A DNA stretch of 45,775 nt, from assembly GCA_020029475.1 (NCBI GenBank), contig JAIBJG010000003.1, forward strand, positions 1-45,775, in the 5' to 3' direction. The position numbers were made by a program, and so were the translations under genes. Below are positions 1 to 6,468 of this stretch, one piece after another; the first letter of the stretch is position 1; each line of letters starts with the position of its first letter. Source of the DNA: Methanobacteriota archaeon (lineage in GTDB: Archaea; Thermoplasmatota; Thermoplasmata; RBG-16-68-12). Below the pieces are notes generated by a model that saw only the letters and a program-made list of their open reading frames with translations, searched no databases and was not told the DNA's origin.

Positions 1-693
1 GATCGTCTTCCCCTCGATCTTCGCCTCGATCATCTGGAGGAGCGCCTCCCGGTACCGGTCCTTGAAGCGGGAGGGGTCGAAGTCCGTGACGAGCGCCTGA
101 ACGAGGTTCATCGCGAGCTCCATCTCCGTATCAGAGATCGTAATCGGCTTCGTGGCAGGGGGTTCCGGCGGGGACTTCACCTCGTCCGCATAGTACAGGG
201 TCGTCAGGACGAGGGCGCCGTTCACGGGCCGCAACGCCACGATGTGCTCCTTCCGCCACATGGTCGCTTGGGCGATGGCGACCTTCCCCGTCCGCAGGAG
301 GGCCTGCCGGAGGAGCTCGAAGGGCTTCACGCTCGTCTCCAGGGGGCCGAGGAAGTACGTGGATTCGTAGAACAGCGGGCCGATGTCTCCCGCCTCGACG
401 AACCCGTTCACGTTGATGTGCGCACTCGACTCCACCCGAACGCTCTCGATCTCGTCGTCCGTCAGGATTACGTACTGGGCCTTCCCCACCGCGTACCCCT
501 TCACCATCTCCTTTGACTCCACGGGGATGTTGTCCACGGGGCACATGTACGGCCGCTTCAAAGGCGTCCGACACGTGGCGTGGAGGGTCGTGAACGAGAT
601 GTCCTTCGTCTCCGTGGCGGTGTACAGCTTCACGGGGATGTTCACGAGGCCGAACGAGATGCTGCCGCTCCAGATCGCACGGGCTGCTGGCAT
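1..693 (-). CDS. ku: Ku-type DNA end-binding protein (partial, C-terminus off the left edge)
   Basis: Prokaryotic Ku binds DNA double-strand ends and recruits the LigD-type ligase for non-homologous end joining. The 231 residues visible start MPAARAIWSGSISFGLVNIP, the hallmark N-terminus of bacterial and archaeal Ku, followed by the Ku beta-barrel (DISFTTLHATCRTPLKRP, then the YVILTDDEIE and FVEAGDIGPLFY segments). The ATG at 693 is chosen because it lies five codons before the conserved RAIWSGS; an in-frame GTG lies at 720. Prokaryotic Ku is usually 250-300 residues, so only the last few dozen are missing. Upstream are a weak TATA-like CTAATACG (729-736) and a palindrome at 779-794. Any ligase or polymerase partner would lie beyond position 1. 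Family assignment is secure; function in NHEJ is inferred from the family. Confidence 0.93.
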   Translation of the reverse strand, partial: MPAARAIWSGSISFGLVNIPVKLYTATETKDISFTTLHATCRTPLKRPYMCPVDNIPVESKEMVKGYAVGKAQYVILTDDEIESVRVESSAHINVNGFVEAGDIGPLFYESTYFLGPLETSVKPFELLRQALLRTGKVAIAQATMWRKEHIVALRPVNGALVLTTLYYADEVKSPPEPPATKPITISDTEMELAMNLVQALVTDFDPSRFKDRYREALLQMIEAKIEGKTI

Positions 694-776
694 GGTGGTC
701 CCTGCCCGGCCGCGCCACACGCTCGGGCGTATTAGAGGCTTCGCCCCCCGCACGGCGGCAAGTGCGCTGCGCGGTT

Positions 777-798
777 CCAGTTAACATGTTGACTGTTC
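777..798. promoter_or_regulatory. Palindromic upstream element 1 (operator-like), before Ku
   Basis: The core AGTTAACATGTTGACT (779-794) is an inverted repeat with 7-base arms, one mismatch and a 2-base spacer. The full 22-base stretch matches 1333-1354 at 20 positions. It lies about 85 bases before the Ku start. A dimeric regulator site is the natural reading; no cognate regulator is visible. Confidence 0.55.
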
Positions 799-828
799 CC
801 CGAGTACTCTCAAGCCACCTCCTCCGAT

Positions 829-849
829 AAGAGCTATTATATAGCTCTT
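829..849. promoter_or_regulatory. Perfect inverted repeat enclosing a TATA-like box
   Basis: AAGAGCTAT-TAT-ATAGCTCTT has two perfect 9-base arms around three bases, and its centre (TATTATATAG) is the most TATA-like sequence between the VOC and Ku genes. It could be a promoter overlapped by an operator for Ku (start 693), or a hairpin after the VOC gene, whose stop is at 910. No T-run follows on the minus strand, so I favour a promoter or operator. Confidence 0.5.
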
Positions 850-909
850 CATGGGGATATCCGATGTCCGAGGGGTGGCGCCCCGGCGGCGAGCTCTGCG
901 CCGACCCGT

Positions 910-1275
910 CTAACCCTTTTCGTCCATCGAAGCTTCGTCCCAAAGGCGGATCCGGTACCCGTCGGGATCCTTGAGCTCGGCCCCGTATCCCCAGAATCGG
1001 TTCCTCGGCGGATGAACGAAACGGACTCCCCCGGCGGAAAGCTGGCGATACTTCGTGTCCACATCCGTGACCTGGAAATAGAGGATGCATCCTCTGGTTT
1101 GGACATCGTCTGGACTCTGCTCGAGTAGCAGGGTGAGTTTCGCGTCGTCTTCGAGGGCCGCCACCTTCCTTCTCGCGATCTCGAACTCCACCTTGAAGCC
1201 GAAGTGGTTGACGTATCAGTCCCGGGATGCTCGGACGTCGTGGGCTGCGATCCGGATGTGGTCCAGCTTCACCAT
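910..1275 (-). pseudogene. VOC (glyoxalase/bleomycin-resistance) family protein with in-frame TGA
   Basis: Read from ATG 1275, the frame gives MVKLDHIRIAAHDVRASRD, then TGA at 1216-1218, then YVNHFGFKVEFEIARRK and a normal VOC C-terminus ending near DPDGYRIRLWDEASMDEKG. The full length would be 121 residues, typical for one VOC domain. VOC proteins usually have Trp at the stopped position (xSRDWYxxxxG), so a single TGG to TGA change is the simplest explanation. Neighbouring genes use TGA as a normal stop, so recoding is unlikely. The remaining 93-residue frame (910-1191) is open but lacks the first beta strand and its metal-binding His. The gene is either freshly inactivated or carries a base-calling error. 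A palindrome shared with Ku lies 59 bases upstream. Confidence 0.8.
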
Positions 1276-1332
1276 GCCATCACGGCCGAGGGAAGGATGC
1301 TCGGCCCGATAACCGTGTTCCCGGTCGGACTT

Positions 1333-1354
1333 CCAGTTAACGTGTTAACTGTTC
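1333..1354. promoter_or_regulatory. Palindromic upstream element 2 (operator-like), before the VOC gene
   Basis: AGTTAACGTGTTAACT (1335-1350) has two perfect 7-base arms around GT. It is flanked by the same CC and GTTC as the copy at 777-798. It lies 59 bases before the VOC start and about 25 bases upstream of a TTATC box (1305-1309). Confidence 0.6.
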
Positions 1355-1390
1355 TAGGAGGCGGACCCGCAGCTCGCTTGGAGGGAACGC

Positions 1391-1825
1391 TCAGGCGCCC
1401 GGCGTGATCTTGATCGCCTTCGTGGGGCATGCGGACTCGCACGCCATGCAGTCGATGCAGTCGCTCTCCCGGATCGGGTCGGACTTGTCCGTCCGCCACT
1501 GGTCCCACTCGGGGGTGCCCTTATCGACGATGTGGTCCGTCCCCGTGCCTTTGTGACCCGGGTTCAGCTGCCACTCGAAGACGTCCACCGGGCAGACGTC
1601 CATGCAGACGCCGTCCGCGACGCACGCCTCAAAGTCGGTTGCGACGTGGCTGCCGTGGATTCCGAGTTTCGTGGGGTACGGCTTCCCGTTCAGGTCGTAC
1701 CGCTGGATGCCCTCCGCGAAGACCTTGTGGCTGAGGTGCTCGCCGGTCACGGCGTACTCGTCCGGCTTCTGGAGGAAATCAGGGTCGATCGGCTTCGGTT
1801 CGTAGTCCACTTGCCGGACAGTCAT
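1391..1825 (-). CDS. Zinc-containing ferredoxin (predicted [3Fe-4S][4Fe-4S])
   Basis: Small soluble electron carrier of the type found in Sulfolobus and Thermoplasma. The N-terminal extension has EHLSHKVF (His30, His33) and LGIHGSHV (His57), matching the zinc-binding histidines of that family, with Asp116 (KSDPI) as likely fourth ligand. The first cluster motif is C68-x5-C74-x3-C78-P (CVADGVCMDVCP), with Asp at the usual second Cys, as in 7Fe ferredoxins. The second is C123-x2-C126-x2-C129-x3-C133-P. An extra stretch of about 20 residues (91-115) separates the two. The start is MTVRQVDYEP at 1825 because GGTGG stands five bases before it; an in-frame ATG at 1867 would add 14 residues. Probably an electron carrier for 2-oxoacid oxidoreductases, by family analogy. 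Confidence 0.9.
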   Translation of the reverse strand: MTVRQVDYEPKPIDPDFLQKPDEYAVTGEHLSHKVFAEGIQRYDLNGKPYPTKLGIHGSHVATDFEACVADGVCMDVCPVDVFEWQLNPGHKGTGTDHIVDKGTPEWDQWRTDKSDPIRESDCIDCMACESACPTKAIKITPGA

Positions 1826-2008
1826 GCGGCCACCGATTGGGGAAGACGGCGGGGGTTCTTGAACCATTGCTTTTGGAGGCGCTAGACGAATCGTGTCGGG
1901 GTCCCCCGGAAGGGAACGCGCGGACGGCATCCGGCGCGCGCAAAGGTATCCGTTTGGATAACTACGGGACAACTACCTTAAACGCGGCGGGGAATCGATG
2001 GAGGCGCC

Positions 2009-2299
2009 ATGAAGAAACGGCGTGCACCCGCCCGCGCGGCGATCCGGTACCTCGTGCTCTGGTGGCAGGCCCAGGTCCCCTACGCGGCCGTGTTCGACGA
2101 CGAGATCGCGGCGCATGCCGCGGCGAGCGTCCGGAACGCGATCGTCGTGGAGATCTCGGGGACCGCCCTGAAGTTCGAGAAGGTCGTCGATTACTACCGT
2201 CGCGACGATGCGGGACGACCGATGCCCGCGGAGTGGCGGGACGTCTCCGGACCGATCGCGGTCCCGTGGGCGCCTCGGCCCCGACCCGCGTTCGCGTAG
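2009..2299 (+). CDS. Hypothetical protein, 96 residues
   Basis: Not recognised. The product starts MKKRRAPARAAIRYLVLWWQ and contains FDDEIAAHAAASVRNAIVVE and FEKVVDYYRRDDAGRPMPAE. It is mixed alpha/beta with a basic N-terminus and no clear signal peptide or membrane span. Support as a gene comes from strong third-position GC bias, a GGAGG run just before the ATG, and a CTTAAAC box (about 1977-1983) placed to give almost no leader. It is followed by another plus-strand gene after 133 bases. Confidence 0.65.
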   Translation: MKKRRAPARAAIRYLVLWWQAQVPYAAVFDDEIAAHAAASVRNAIVVEISGTALKFEKVVDYYRRDDAGRPMPAEWRDVSGPIAVPWAPRPRPAFA

Positions 2300-2432
2300 G
2301 GACCTCGGGGCGCCGGCACCGTCGAGGATTCGCACGATCCCGCAACCGTCTGCACCACCAACTTTCTCCCGTGCGATTCGCTTGTAGAAACGATTATAGC
2401 CCTCGCGCCTCATCGGAGCGTTCGGTCCCCCG

Positions 2433-2837
2433 ATGGCCGCCGAAGTCTACGAGTGCCCGAGCTGCGGGGCCTCCGTCGACCAGGAGGCCACGGAGTGTCC
2501 GAAGTGCGGGGAGATCTTCGAGGCGTCCGCGCTGCAGGTCGACGCGAAGGAGCCGACGAAGACCGCGGGCCGCCGCGAGCGGTTCCTGTTCTACACTGGC
2601 GTCCTCCTCGTCCTCGCGGGCGGGCCCGGCATCGCCGTGGGTTCGTGGCTCCACGACATCCTCCGGATCCCGATCGGCGGGTTCGCGTACGACGCGTTCG
2701 GGTGGCTGAACCGCCTCGTCGCCGCGACCGGACTCGTGATCCTGATCGTGGGGATCGTCCTCCTGATCCTGTCGATGCGGCTCGGGTCCGCGGCGTCGGA
2801 AGAGGATTACGACGTCGGGGTGCCGCGGAAATCGTGA
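2433..2837 (+). CDS. Zinc-ribbon membrane protein
   Basis: 134 residues. A zinc ribbon at the N-terminus (ECPSCGASVDQEATECPKCG, residues 7-26) is followed by a linker and two hydrophobic helices (about residues 50-72 and 91-115), then an acidic tail. The arrangement suggests a cytosolic zinc ribbon anchored in the membrane. Such fusions are common in Thermoplasmata-like archaea and mostly uncharacterised. A TTATA box (2394-2398) lies about 35 bases before the ATG, implying a leader of under ten bases. No specific function can be given. Confidence 0.8.
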   Translation: MAAEVYECPSCGASVDQEATECPKCGEIFEASALQVDAKEPTKTAGRRERFLFYTGVLLVLAGGPGIAVGSWLHDILRIPIGGFAYDAFGWLNRLVAATGLVILIVGIVLLILSMRLGSAASEEDYDVGVPRKS

Positions 2838-2893
2838 GCCGCGGGACGCACGTTTTCGGACGCGATTCGCAGGAGAGATTTTCCGTTCCCAAT

Positions 2894-2904
2894 AGGGTTA
2901 AATA
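2894..2904 (+). promoter_or_regulatory. TATA box of the TRAM gene
   Basis: GGGTTAAATAG is a good archaeal TATA element. Initiation about 25 bases on would give a leader near 30 bases carrying GGAAGGAGG just before the ATG at 2958. Confidence 0.6.
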
Positions 2905-2957
2905 GCGTCCTAAGGATACGAAGGGATTGCGGGCCCGAGGGGTCCAGGGGAAGGAGG

Positions 2958-3230
2958 ATGTCGCAGTTCGGGTCGGGCTTCCGGCCGCCAGCCAGCCCCG
3001 TCGAGGAGGGCAAGGTCTACGAGGCGAAGATCGAGGACATGGGCCGCGAGGGCGACGGCTTGTGCCGGGTCGCGAACTTCGTCGTGTTCATCCCCGGCAC
3101 GAAGGTCGGGGACCAGGTGAAGTTCAAGGTGACGAAGGTCCTCCGCCGGGTCGCGTTCGGCGAGGTCGTCCACGAGCAGGCGGGGCCGACCGACGGCCGT
3201 GTGACTTCCGCCCGCCAGGACACGCCTTAG
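2958..3230 (+). CDS. TRAM-domain RNA-binding protein
   Basis: 90 residues, mostly one TRAM domain (about 15-72): EEGKVYEAKIEDMGREGDGL, then VVFIPGTKVGDQVKFKVTKV and the strand AFGEVV. TRAM is a small OB-like beta barrel that binds RNA, found in TrmA and MiaB enzymes. Stand-alone archaeal versions have been described as cold-responsive RNA chaperones. GGAAGGAGG abuts the ATG. The last codons overlap the convergent GAF gene by four bases. Domain call firm; cellular role inferred. Confidence 0.88.
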   Translation: MSQFGSGFRPPASPVEEGKVYEAKIEDMGREGDGLCRVANFVVFIPGTKVGDQVKFKVTKVLRRVAFGEVVHEQAGPTDGRVTSARQDTP

Positions 3231-3727
3231 AGGACTTTCGAGAGCTCGTCCGCGAGCTCCTCGAGGAACGTCCGGTCCACGGGACCGAACGCGTCGAGGG
3301 CGTCCGAGTCGATGTCGATCTCCCCGATCGCGACGCTGTCCCGGAGGATCGGGACGACGATCTCGGACCGGGTCTCCGGGAAGCACTCCAGGTACCGCGG
3401 GTCCTTCGAGACGTCGCCGATGACGACGGTCTCGTTCGTCCGGGCCGCGAGCCCGCAGATCCCCTCGCCGATCGGGATTCGGACGTGCTGGGTCGCGTGG
3501 GGGCCGCTCCACGCGCGGAGGACGAGGTCGTCCCCCTCCACGGCGTACACGCCCACCCAGTTGTAGTGCGGGAAGGTGCGGCGGAGCTCCTTCGCGACGA
3601 AGTCGAGGATCGCCTTCGGCTGGCTCCCGCTCCGGACGACCCTGTGGAGCTTCTCAAGGGACACCTCGTAGTCCGCGGGTCCCTTCTCCCCCGCCATCAC
3701 CTCGCCGAACTTCCCGACTCCCTTCAC
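3227..3727 (-). CDS. GAF-domain protein, free methionine-(R)-sulfoxide reductase-like
   Basis: 166 residues, one GAF domain (about 25-166). The segment IPIGEGICGLAARTNETVVI followed by DVSKDPRYLECFPETRSEIV closely follows the fRMsr signature (GxGVCGxxA, then IAC, then SEIVVP). In fRMsr enzymes three cysteines cooperate. Two positions are kept here (ICG and LEC), but the first (the ACVRIP position) is His-Val-Arg-Ile-Pro. The protein may therefore be a variant reductase or a GAF ligand sensor. The start at 3727 is the first ATG; a CTTATCC box lies about 40 bases upstream. The C-terminus overlaps the TRAM gene by four bases, tail to tail. Confidence 0.75.
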   Translation of the reverse strand: MKGVGKFGEVMAGEKGPADYEVSLEKLHRVVRSGSQPKAILDFVAKELRRTFPHYNWVGVYAVEGDDLVLRAWSGPHATQHVRIPIGEGICGLAARTNETVVIGDVSKDPRYLECFPETRSEIVVPILRDSVAIGEIDIDSDALDAFGPVDRTFLEELADELSKVL

Positions 3728-3871
3728 GGCACCGCCTCGCCCGTCGAACGGAGGACGCGGGGATAAGGGTTGCGAGCCGGGCCGAAGGCGCGGTTGTGGG
3801 CTCCGGTGGTGGACCTCGGGCCCCAGCGCCCGGGTTTCGGCGCGAACCCCTCATCTTCGGCTCCGGCCAAT

Positions 3872-3881
3872 CTTTATGTAG
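3872..3881 (+). promoter_or_regulatory. TATA-like box of small RNA unit 1
   Basis: CTTTATGTAG is spaced about 27 bases before the conserved RNA core at 3905, with no coding frame between them. Confidence 0.45.
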
Positions 3882-3902
3882 GCACGGCGGCGTGAGAACC
3901 GC

Positions 3903-3968
3903 ACAAGCATCCCTCCACAACGAGGCCGTTCACGACTTTTCCCGTCGAACGGCCTCCCATCTTTTGGG
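3903..3968 (+). ncRNA. Candidate small RNA, unit 1 of a tandem pair
   Basis: A non-coding stretch with its own TATA-like box. It begins with AAGCATCCCTCCACAACGA and continues into a perfect 10-base hairpin (GAGGCCGTTC 3922-3931 with GAACGGCCTC 3947-3956), followed by CCATCTTTTGG, a weak terminator-like tail. Bases 3905-3931 are identical to 4048-4074 in unit 2. The CCCTCC segment lies in the predicted single-stranded 5' end and is complementary to GGAGGG-type ribosome-binding sequences. No protein of reasonable size is encoded. The minus strand has no T-run after the hairpin, so plus is the likely sense. RNA existence is inferred from structure and duplication. Confidence 0.55.
3905..3931 (+). 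repeat. 27-base direct repeat, copy 1
   Basis: Identical over 27 bases to 4048-4074, at a 143-base interval. The repeat covers the presumed RNA 5' end and the left arm of the hairpin. Confidence 0.9.
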
Positions 3969-4007
3969 GTTTCGATTGTGAGAGCCGAGCTTCGGACGGA
4001 CGGCGGA

Positions 4008-4017
4008 TTTTTATAGG
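4008..4017 (+). promoter_or_regulatory. TATA-like box of small RNA unit 2
   Basis: TTTTTATAGG lies about 28 bases before the presumed RNA start near 4040. Confidence 0.5.
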
Positions 4018-4039
4018 CCCTCGACCATCTTCCCTACGC

Positions 4040-4100
4040 TTTACCAAAAGCATCCCTCCACAACGAGGCCGTTCGGGATTCCTGAACGGCCATTTTTCTT
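4040..4100 (+). ncRNA. Candidate small RNA, unit 2 of a tandem pair
   Basis: Second copy of the unit at 3903-3968. It has the same AAGCATCCCTCCACAACGA core and a hairpin (GGCCGTTC 4067-4074 with GAACGGCC 4084-4091), here followed by ATTTTTCTT, a convincing archaeal terminator. Loop bases differ from unit 1 while both arms keep pairing, which suggests selection on RNA structure. The unit ends about 30 bases before the convergent purN stop, so the hairpin might also help end that transcript, although the T-run is only on the plus side. Confidence 0.58.
4048..4074 (+). repeat. 27-base direct repeat, copy 2
   Basis: Identical to 3905-3931; see the RNA entries. Confidence 0.9.
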
Positions 4101-4129
4101 CGTCTGATCGGCGGGCGCTCGCTCCAAGG

Positions 4130-4771
4130 TCAGGCCATGGGAGGGATCCGAATCCCGCGGGCGTCGATCCGCACCCTCCTCCCTTCGATGTGGAGCCGGC
4201 CCTCCGCGAACAGCCGCACCGCGAGGGGGAGGAACACGTGCTCCTGCTCGAGGATCCGCGCCGCAAGGGTGTCCGGGGTGTCGTCGTCGAGGATCGGCAC
4301 GGCCTTCTGCAGGATCACGGGCCCGCCGTCCACGCTCTCGTCGACGAGGTGGATCGTGCACCCGCTCACCTTCGCCCCCCATGCGATCGCGTCCGCCTGC
4401 GCGCGGGCTCCGGGGAACGCCGGTAGGAGGGACGGGTGGATGTTCACGATCCGCTGGGGGAACTCCCGCACGAAGTACGGCGTCACGAGCCGCATGAAGC
4501 CCGCGAACACGACGAGGTCGACCCGCTTCTCCCGCAGGACGCGGACGACCTCCCGCTCGAACGCCTCCCGGTCCTTCCCATAGGAACGATGGTCGATCAC
4601 GACGGCGGGGACGCCGGCCGTCCCGGCGCGGTCGATCACGGGGGCGCCCGGGACGTTGCAGATCAGGACCGCGAGGTTCACGTCGAGCTCCCCGCGGGAC
4701 TTCGCGTCCACGAGGCTCTGGAAGTCCGTGCCCCGACCCGACGCGAGGACGCCGACGTTGATCCGCGCCAT
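4130..4771 (-). CDS. purN: Phosphoribosylglycinamide formyltransferase (GART, folate-dependent)
   Basis: Transfers a formyl group from 10-formyl-THF to GAR, the third step of purine synthesis. The 213 residues match PurN length. The start MARINVGVLASGRGTDFQSL carries the phosphate-binding GRGT loop. The catalytic triad positions are Asn110 and His112 (RIVNIHPSLLPAFPG) and Asp148 (DESVDGGPVI). The frame is open further upstream, but that extension overlaps purH; the ATG at 4771 sits eight bases after the purH stop. This is the bacterial-type enzyme, as opposed to the formate-dependent PurT. Co-transcribed with purH, as the spacing shows. Confidence 0.95.
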   Translation of the reverse strand: MARINVGVLASGRGTDFQSLVDAKSRGELDVNLAVLICNVPGAPVIDRAGTAGVPAVVIDHRSYGKDREAFEREVVRVLREKRVDLVVFAGFMRLVTPYFVREFPQRIVNIHPSLLPAFPGARAQADAIAWGAKVSGCTIHLVDESVDGGPVILQKAVPILDDDTPDTLAARILEQEHVFLPLAVRLFAEGRLHIEGRRVRIDARGIRIPPMA

Positions 4772-4779
4772 GGGACCCC

Positions 4780-6312
4780 TCAATGCTTGAACAGCCGCAG
4801 GCCCGTGAACGCCATCGCGATCCCCTGCCCATCCGCCGCCGCGATCACCTCGGGGTCCCGGATTGATCCCCCGGGCTGCGCGACCGCCGCGACGCCTCCC
4901 TTCGCGAGCTCGTCGAGGCCGTCCCGGAACGGGAAGTACGCATCGCTCACCGCCACGCTTCCCTTCGCGGCGGACCCCGCCTTGTAGCAGGCGAGCATGC
5001 ACGCGTCCACCCGGCTCATCTGGCCCGCCCCGATCCCGACGGTCCGGTCGTCCTTCGCGAGGACGATCGAGTTCGACTTCACGTAGCGGCTCACGCGGAC
5101 CCCGAACGCCATGTCCCGGAGCTGCTCCCGGGTCGGCTTCTTCTTCGTGACGATCTCCCAGGAGTCCGGCCGGAGGTCCGGGAAGTCCGTCGTCTGGACG
5201 AGGACGCCCCCGAGGACCCGGACCATGTCGAGGCCGCGGTCCCCGCGGAGGTCGCCGCGGGTCTCCATGATCAGGAACGCGCCCTTCTTCTTCCCCTCGA
5301 GGATCGCGAGGGCCCCCGGGTCATAGCCGGGGGCGATCACCGCATCGAGGACGTGCCCTTTCATCGCTTTCGCGGTCGCGAGGTCGACCGTGCGGTTCAC
5401 GCCGACGACCCCGCCATACGCGGAGGTCGGGTCCGCGGCGTGCGCGGCCCGGTACGCGGGGGCGAGGGACGGGGCGAGGGCGACGCCGCACGGGTTCGTG
5501 TGCTTCACGACGACCGCGGCGGGCCCGTCGAACTCAAGCGCGATTCGGAGGGCGGCGTCGAGGTCGAGGAGGTTGTTGTATGAGAGGTCCTTCCCGTTCA
5601 GCCGGGTCGCGGTCCCCACGCCGGCGGTCCGCCACGGCTCCAGGTACAGGGCCGCCTCCTGGTACGGGTTCTCCCCGTAGCGGAGGTCGGACCCCTTCGG
5701 GAGGGCGAGCCTCATCGCGGGAGGGAACCGCTGCCCGGCGCGGCGGGCGAGGTAGTTGTAGATCGCCGCGTCGTACCCGCTCGTGTATTCGAACGCCTCA
5801 AGCGCGAGGGCCTCCCGCGCGGGTTGGGGGACTCCGCCCGCCTTCAGGGCCTGGAGGACCTCGGAGTACCGGGAGGGTTTCACGACGACGGTGACGCGTC
5901 CCGCGTTCTTCGCGGCCGCGCGGATCAGGGAGACGCCCCCGATGTCGATGTTCTCGACCGCCTCCGCGTGGTCCACCCTCGGTTTCGCGACGGTCTCCTC
6001 GAACGGGTACAGGTTCGCGACGACGAGGTCCACGGGCTCGATGCCGTACCGCGCGAGCTCCGCCTCGTTCCCCTCCACCGCGAGGATCGCGGCGAAGATC
6101 TTCGGATGGAGGGTCTTCACGCGCCCGCCGAGGACCTCGGGCTGCCCCGTGTACTCGGAGACGCTGCGGACCGGGACCCCCGCCGCCCGGAGGGCCTTCG
6201 CGGTCCCGTCCGTCGCGAGGATCTCGTATCCAAGGGAGGCGAGGCCTTTCGAGAAGTCGACGATGCCGTGTTTGTCCGACACGCTCAGGATTGCGCGTCG
6301 TACTCCCGGCAT
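4780..6312 (-). CDS. purH: Bifunctional AICAR formyltransferase / IMP cyclohydrolase
   Basis: Last two steps of IMP synthesis. About 510 residues, standard PurH length. The N-terminal IMP cyclohydrolase (MGS-like) domain starts RRAILSVSDKHGIVDFSKGL and includes GGRVKTLHPKIFAAIL. The C-terminal transformylase has the catalytic Lys270-His271 in VVVKHTNPCGVA and ends with AMAFTGLRLFKH. I place the start at MPGVRRAIL (6312); the frame opens four codons earlier at 6324. A CCTTAATCC box (about 6344-6352) lies roughly 35 bases upstream. Many archaea use the unrelated PurP/PurO enzymes, so this is the bacterial-type solution. Upstream partner of purN. Confidence 0.95.
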   Translation of the reverse strand: MPGVRRAILSVSDKHGIVDFSKGLASLGYEILATDGTAKALRAAGVPVRSVSEYTGQPEVLGGRVKTLHPKIFAAILAVEGNEAELARYGIEPVDLVVANLYPFEETVAKPRVDHAEAVENIDIGGVSLIRAAAKNAGRVTVVVKPSRYSEVLQALKAGGVPQPAREALALEAFEYTSGYDAAIYNYLARRAGQRFPPAMRLALPKGSDLRYGENPYQEAALYLEPWRTAGVGTATRLNGKDLSYNNLLDLDAALRIALEFDGPAAVVVKHTNPCGVALAPSLAPAYRAAHAADPTSAYGGVVGVNRTVDLATAKAMKGHVLDAVIAPGYDPGALAILEGKKKGAFLIMETRGDLRGDRGLDMVRVLGGVLVQTTDFPDLRPDSWEIVTKKKPTREQLRDMAFGVRVSRYVKSNSIVLAKDDRTVGIGAGQMSRVDACMLACYKAGSAAKGSVAVSDAYFPFRDGLDELAKGGVAAVAQPGGSIRDPEVIAAADGQGIAMAFTGLRLFKH

Positions 6313-6418
6313 TATTATTACCACGTCGCAATGGCCGCTATCGGATTAAGGTTTCGTATGGGTGGGGCAAGAGTGCGCGGGAGCGATGCCTCCGGATCGC
6401 GGGACCCCGCGGTGCGTT

Positions 6419-6440
6419 GTTATCTCTAAGTAGAGGTAAC
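6419..6440. promoter_or_regulatory. 22-base palindrome between metF and purH
   Basis: GTTATCTCTA-AG-TAGAGGTAAC has 10-base arms with one mismatch. It lies about 70 bases upstream of the purH TATA-like box and 28 bases past the metF stop. No T-run follows, so an operator for the pur genes is more likely than a terminator. Confidence 0.4.
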
Positions 6441-6468
6441 GCGGAGGCAATCCGCATCCCGTGGCGGG

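Noticed and set aside
1216-1218. Selenocysteine or recoded TGA in the VOC gene
   Set aside because: The expected residue is Trp, not Cys; no SECIS-like hairpin is evident; TGA is an ordinary stop in neighbouring genes.
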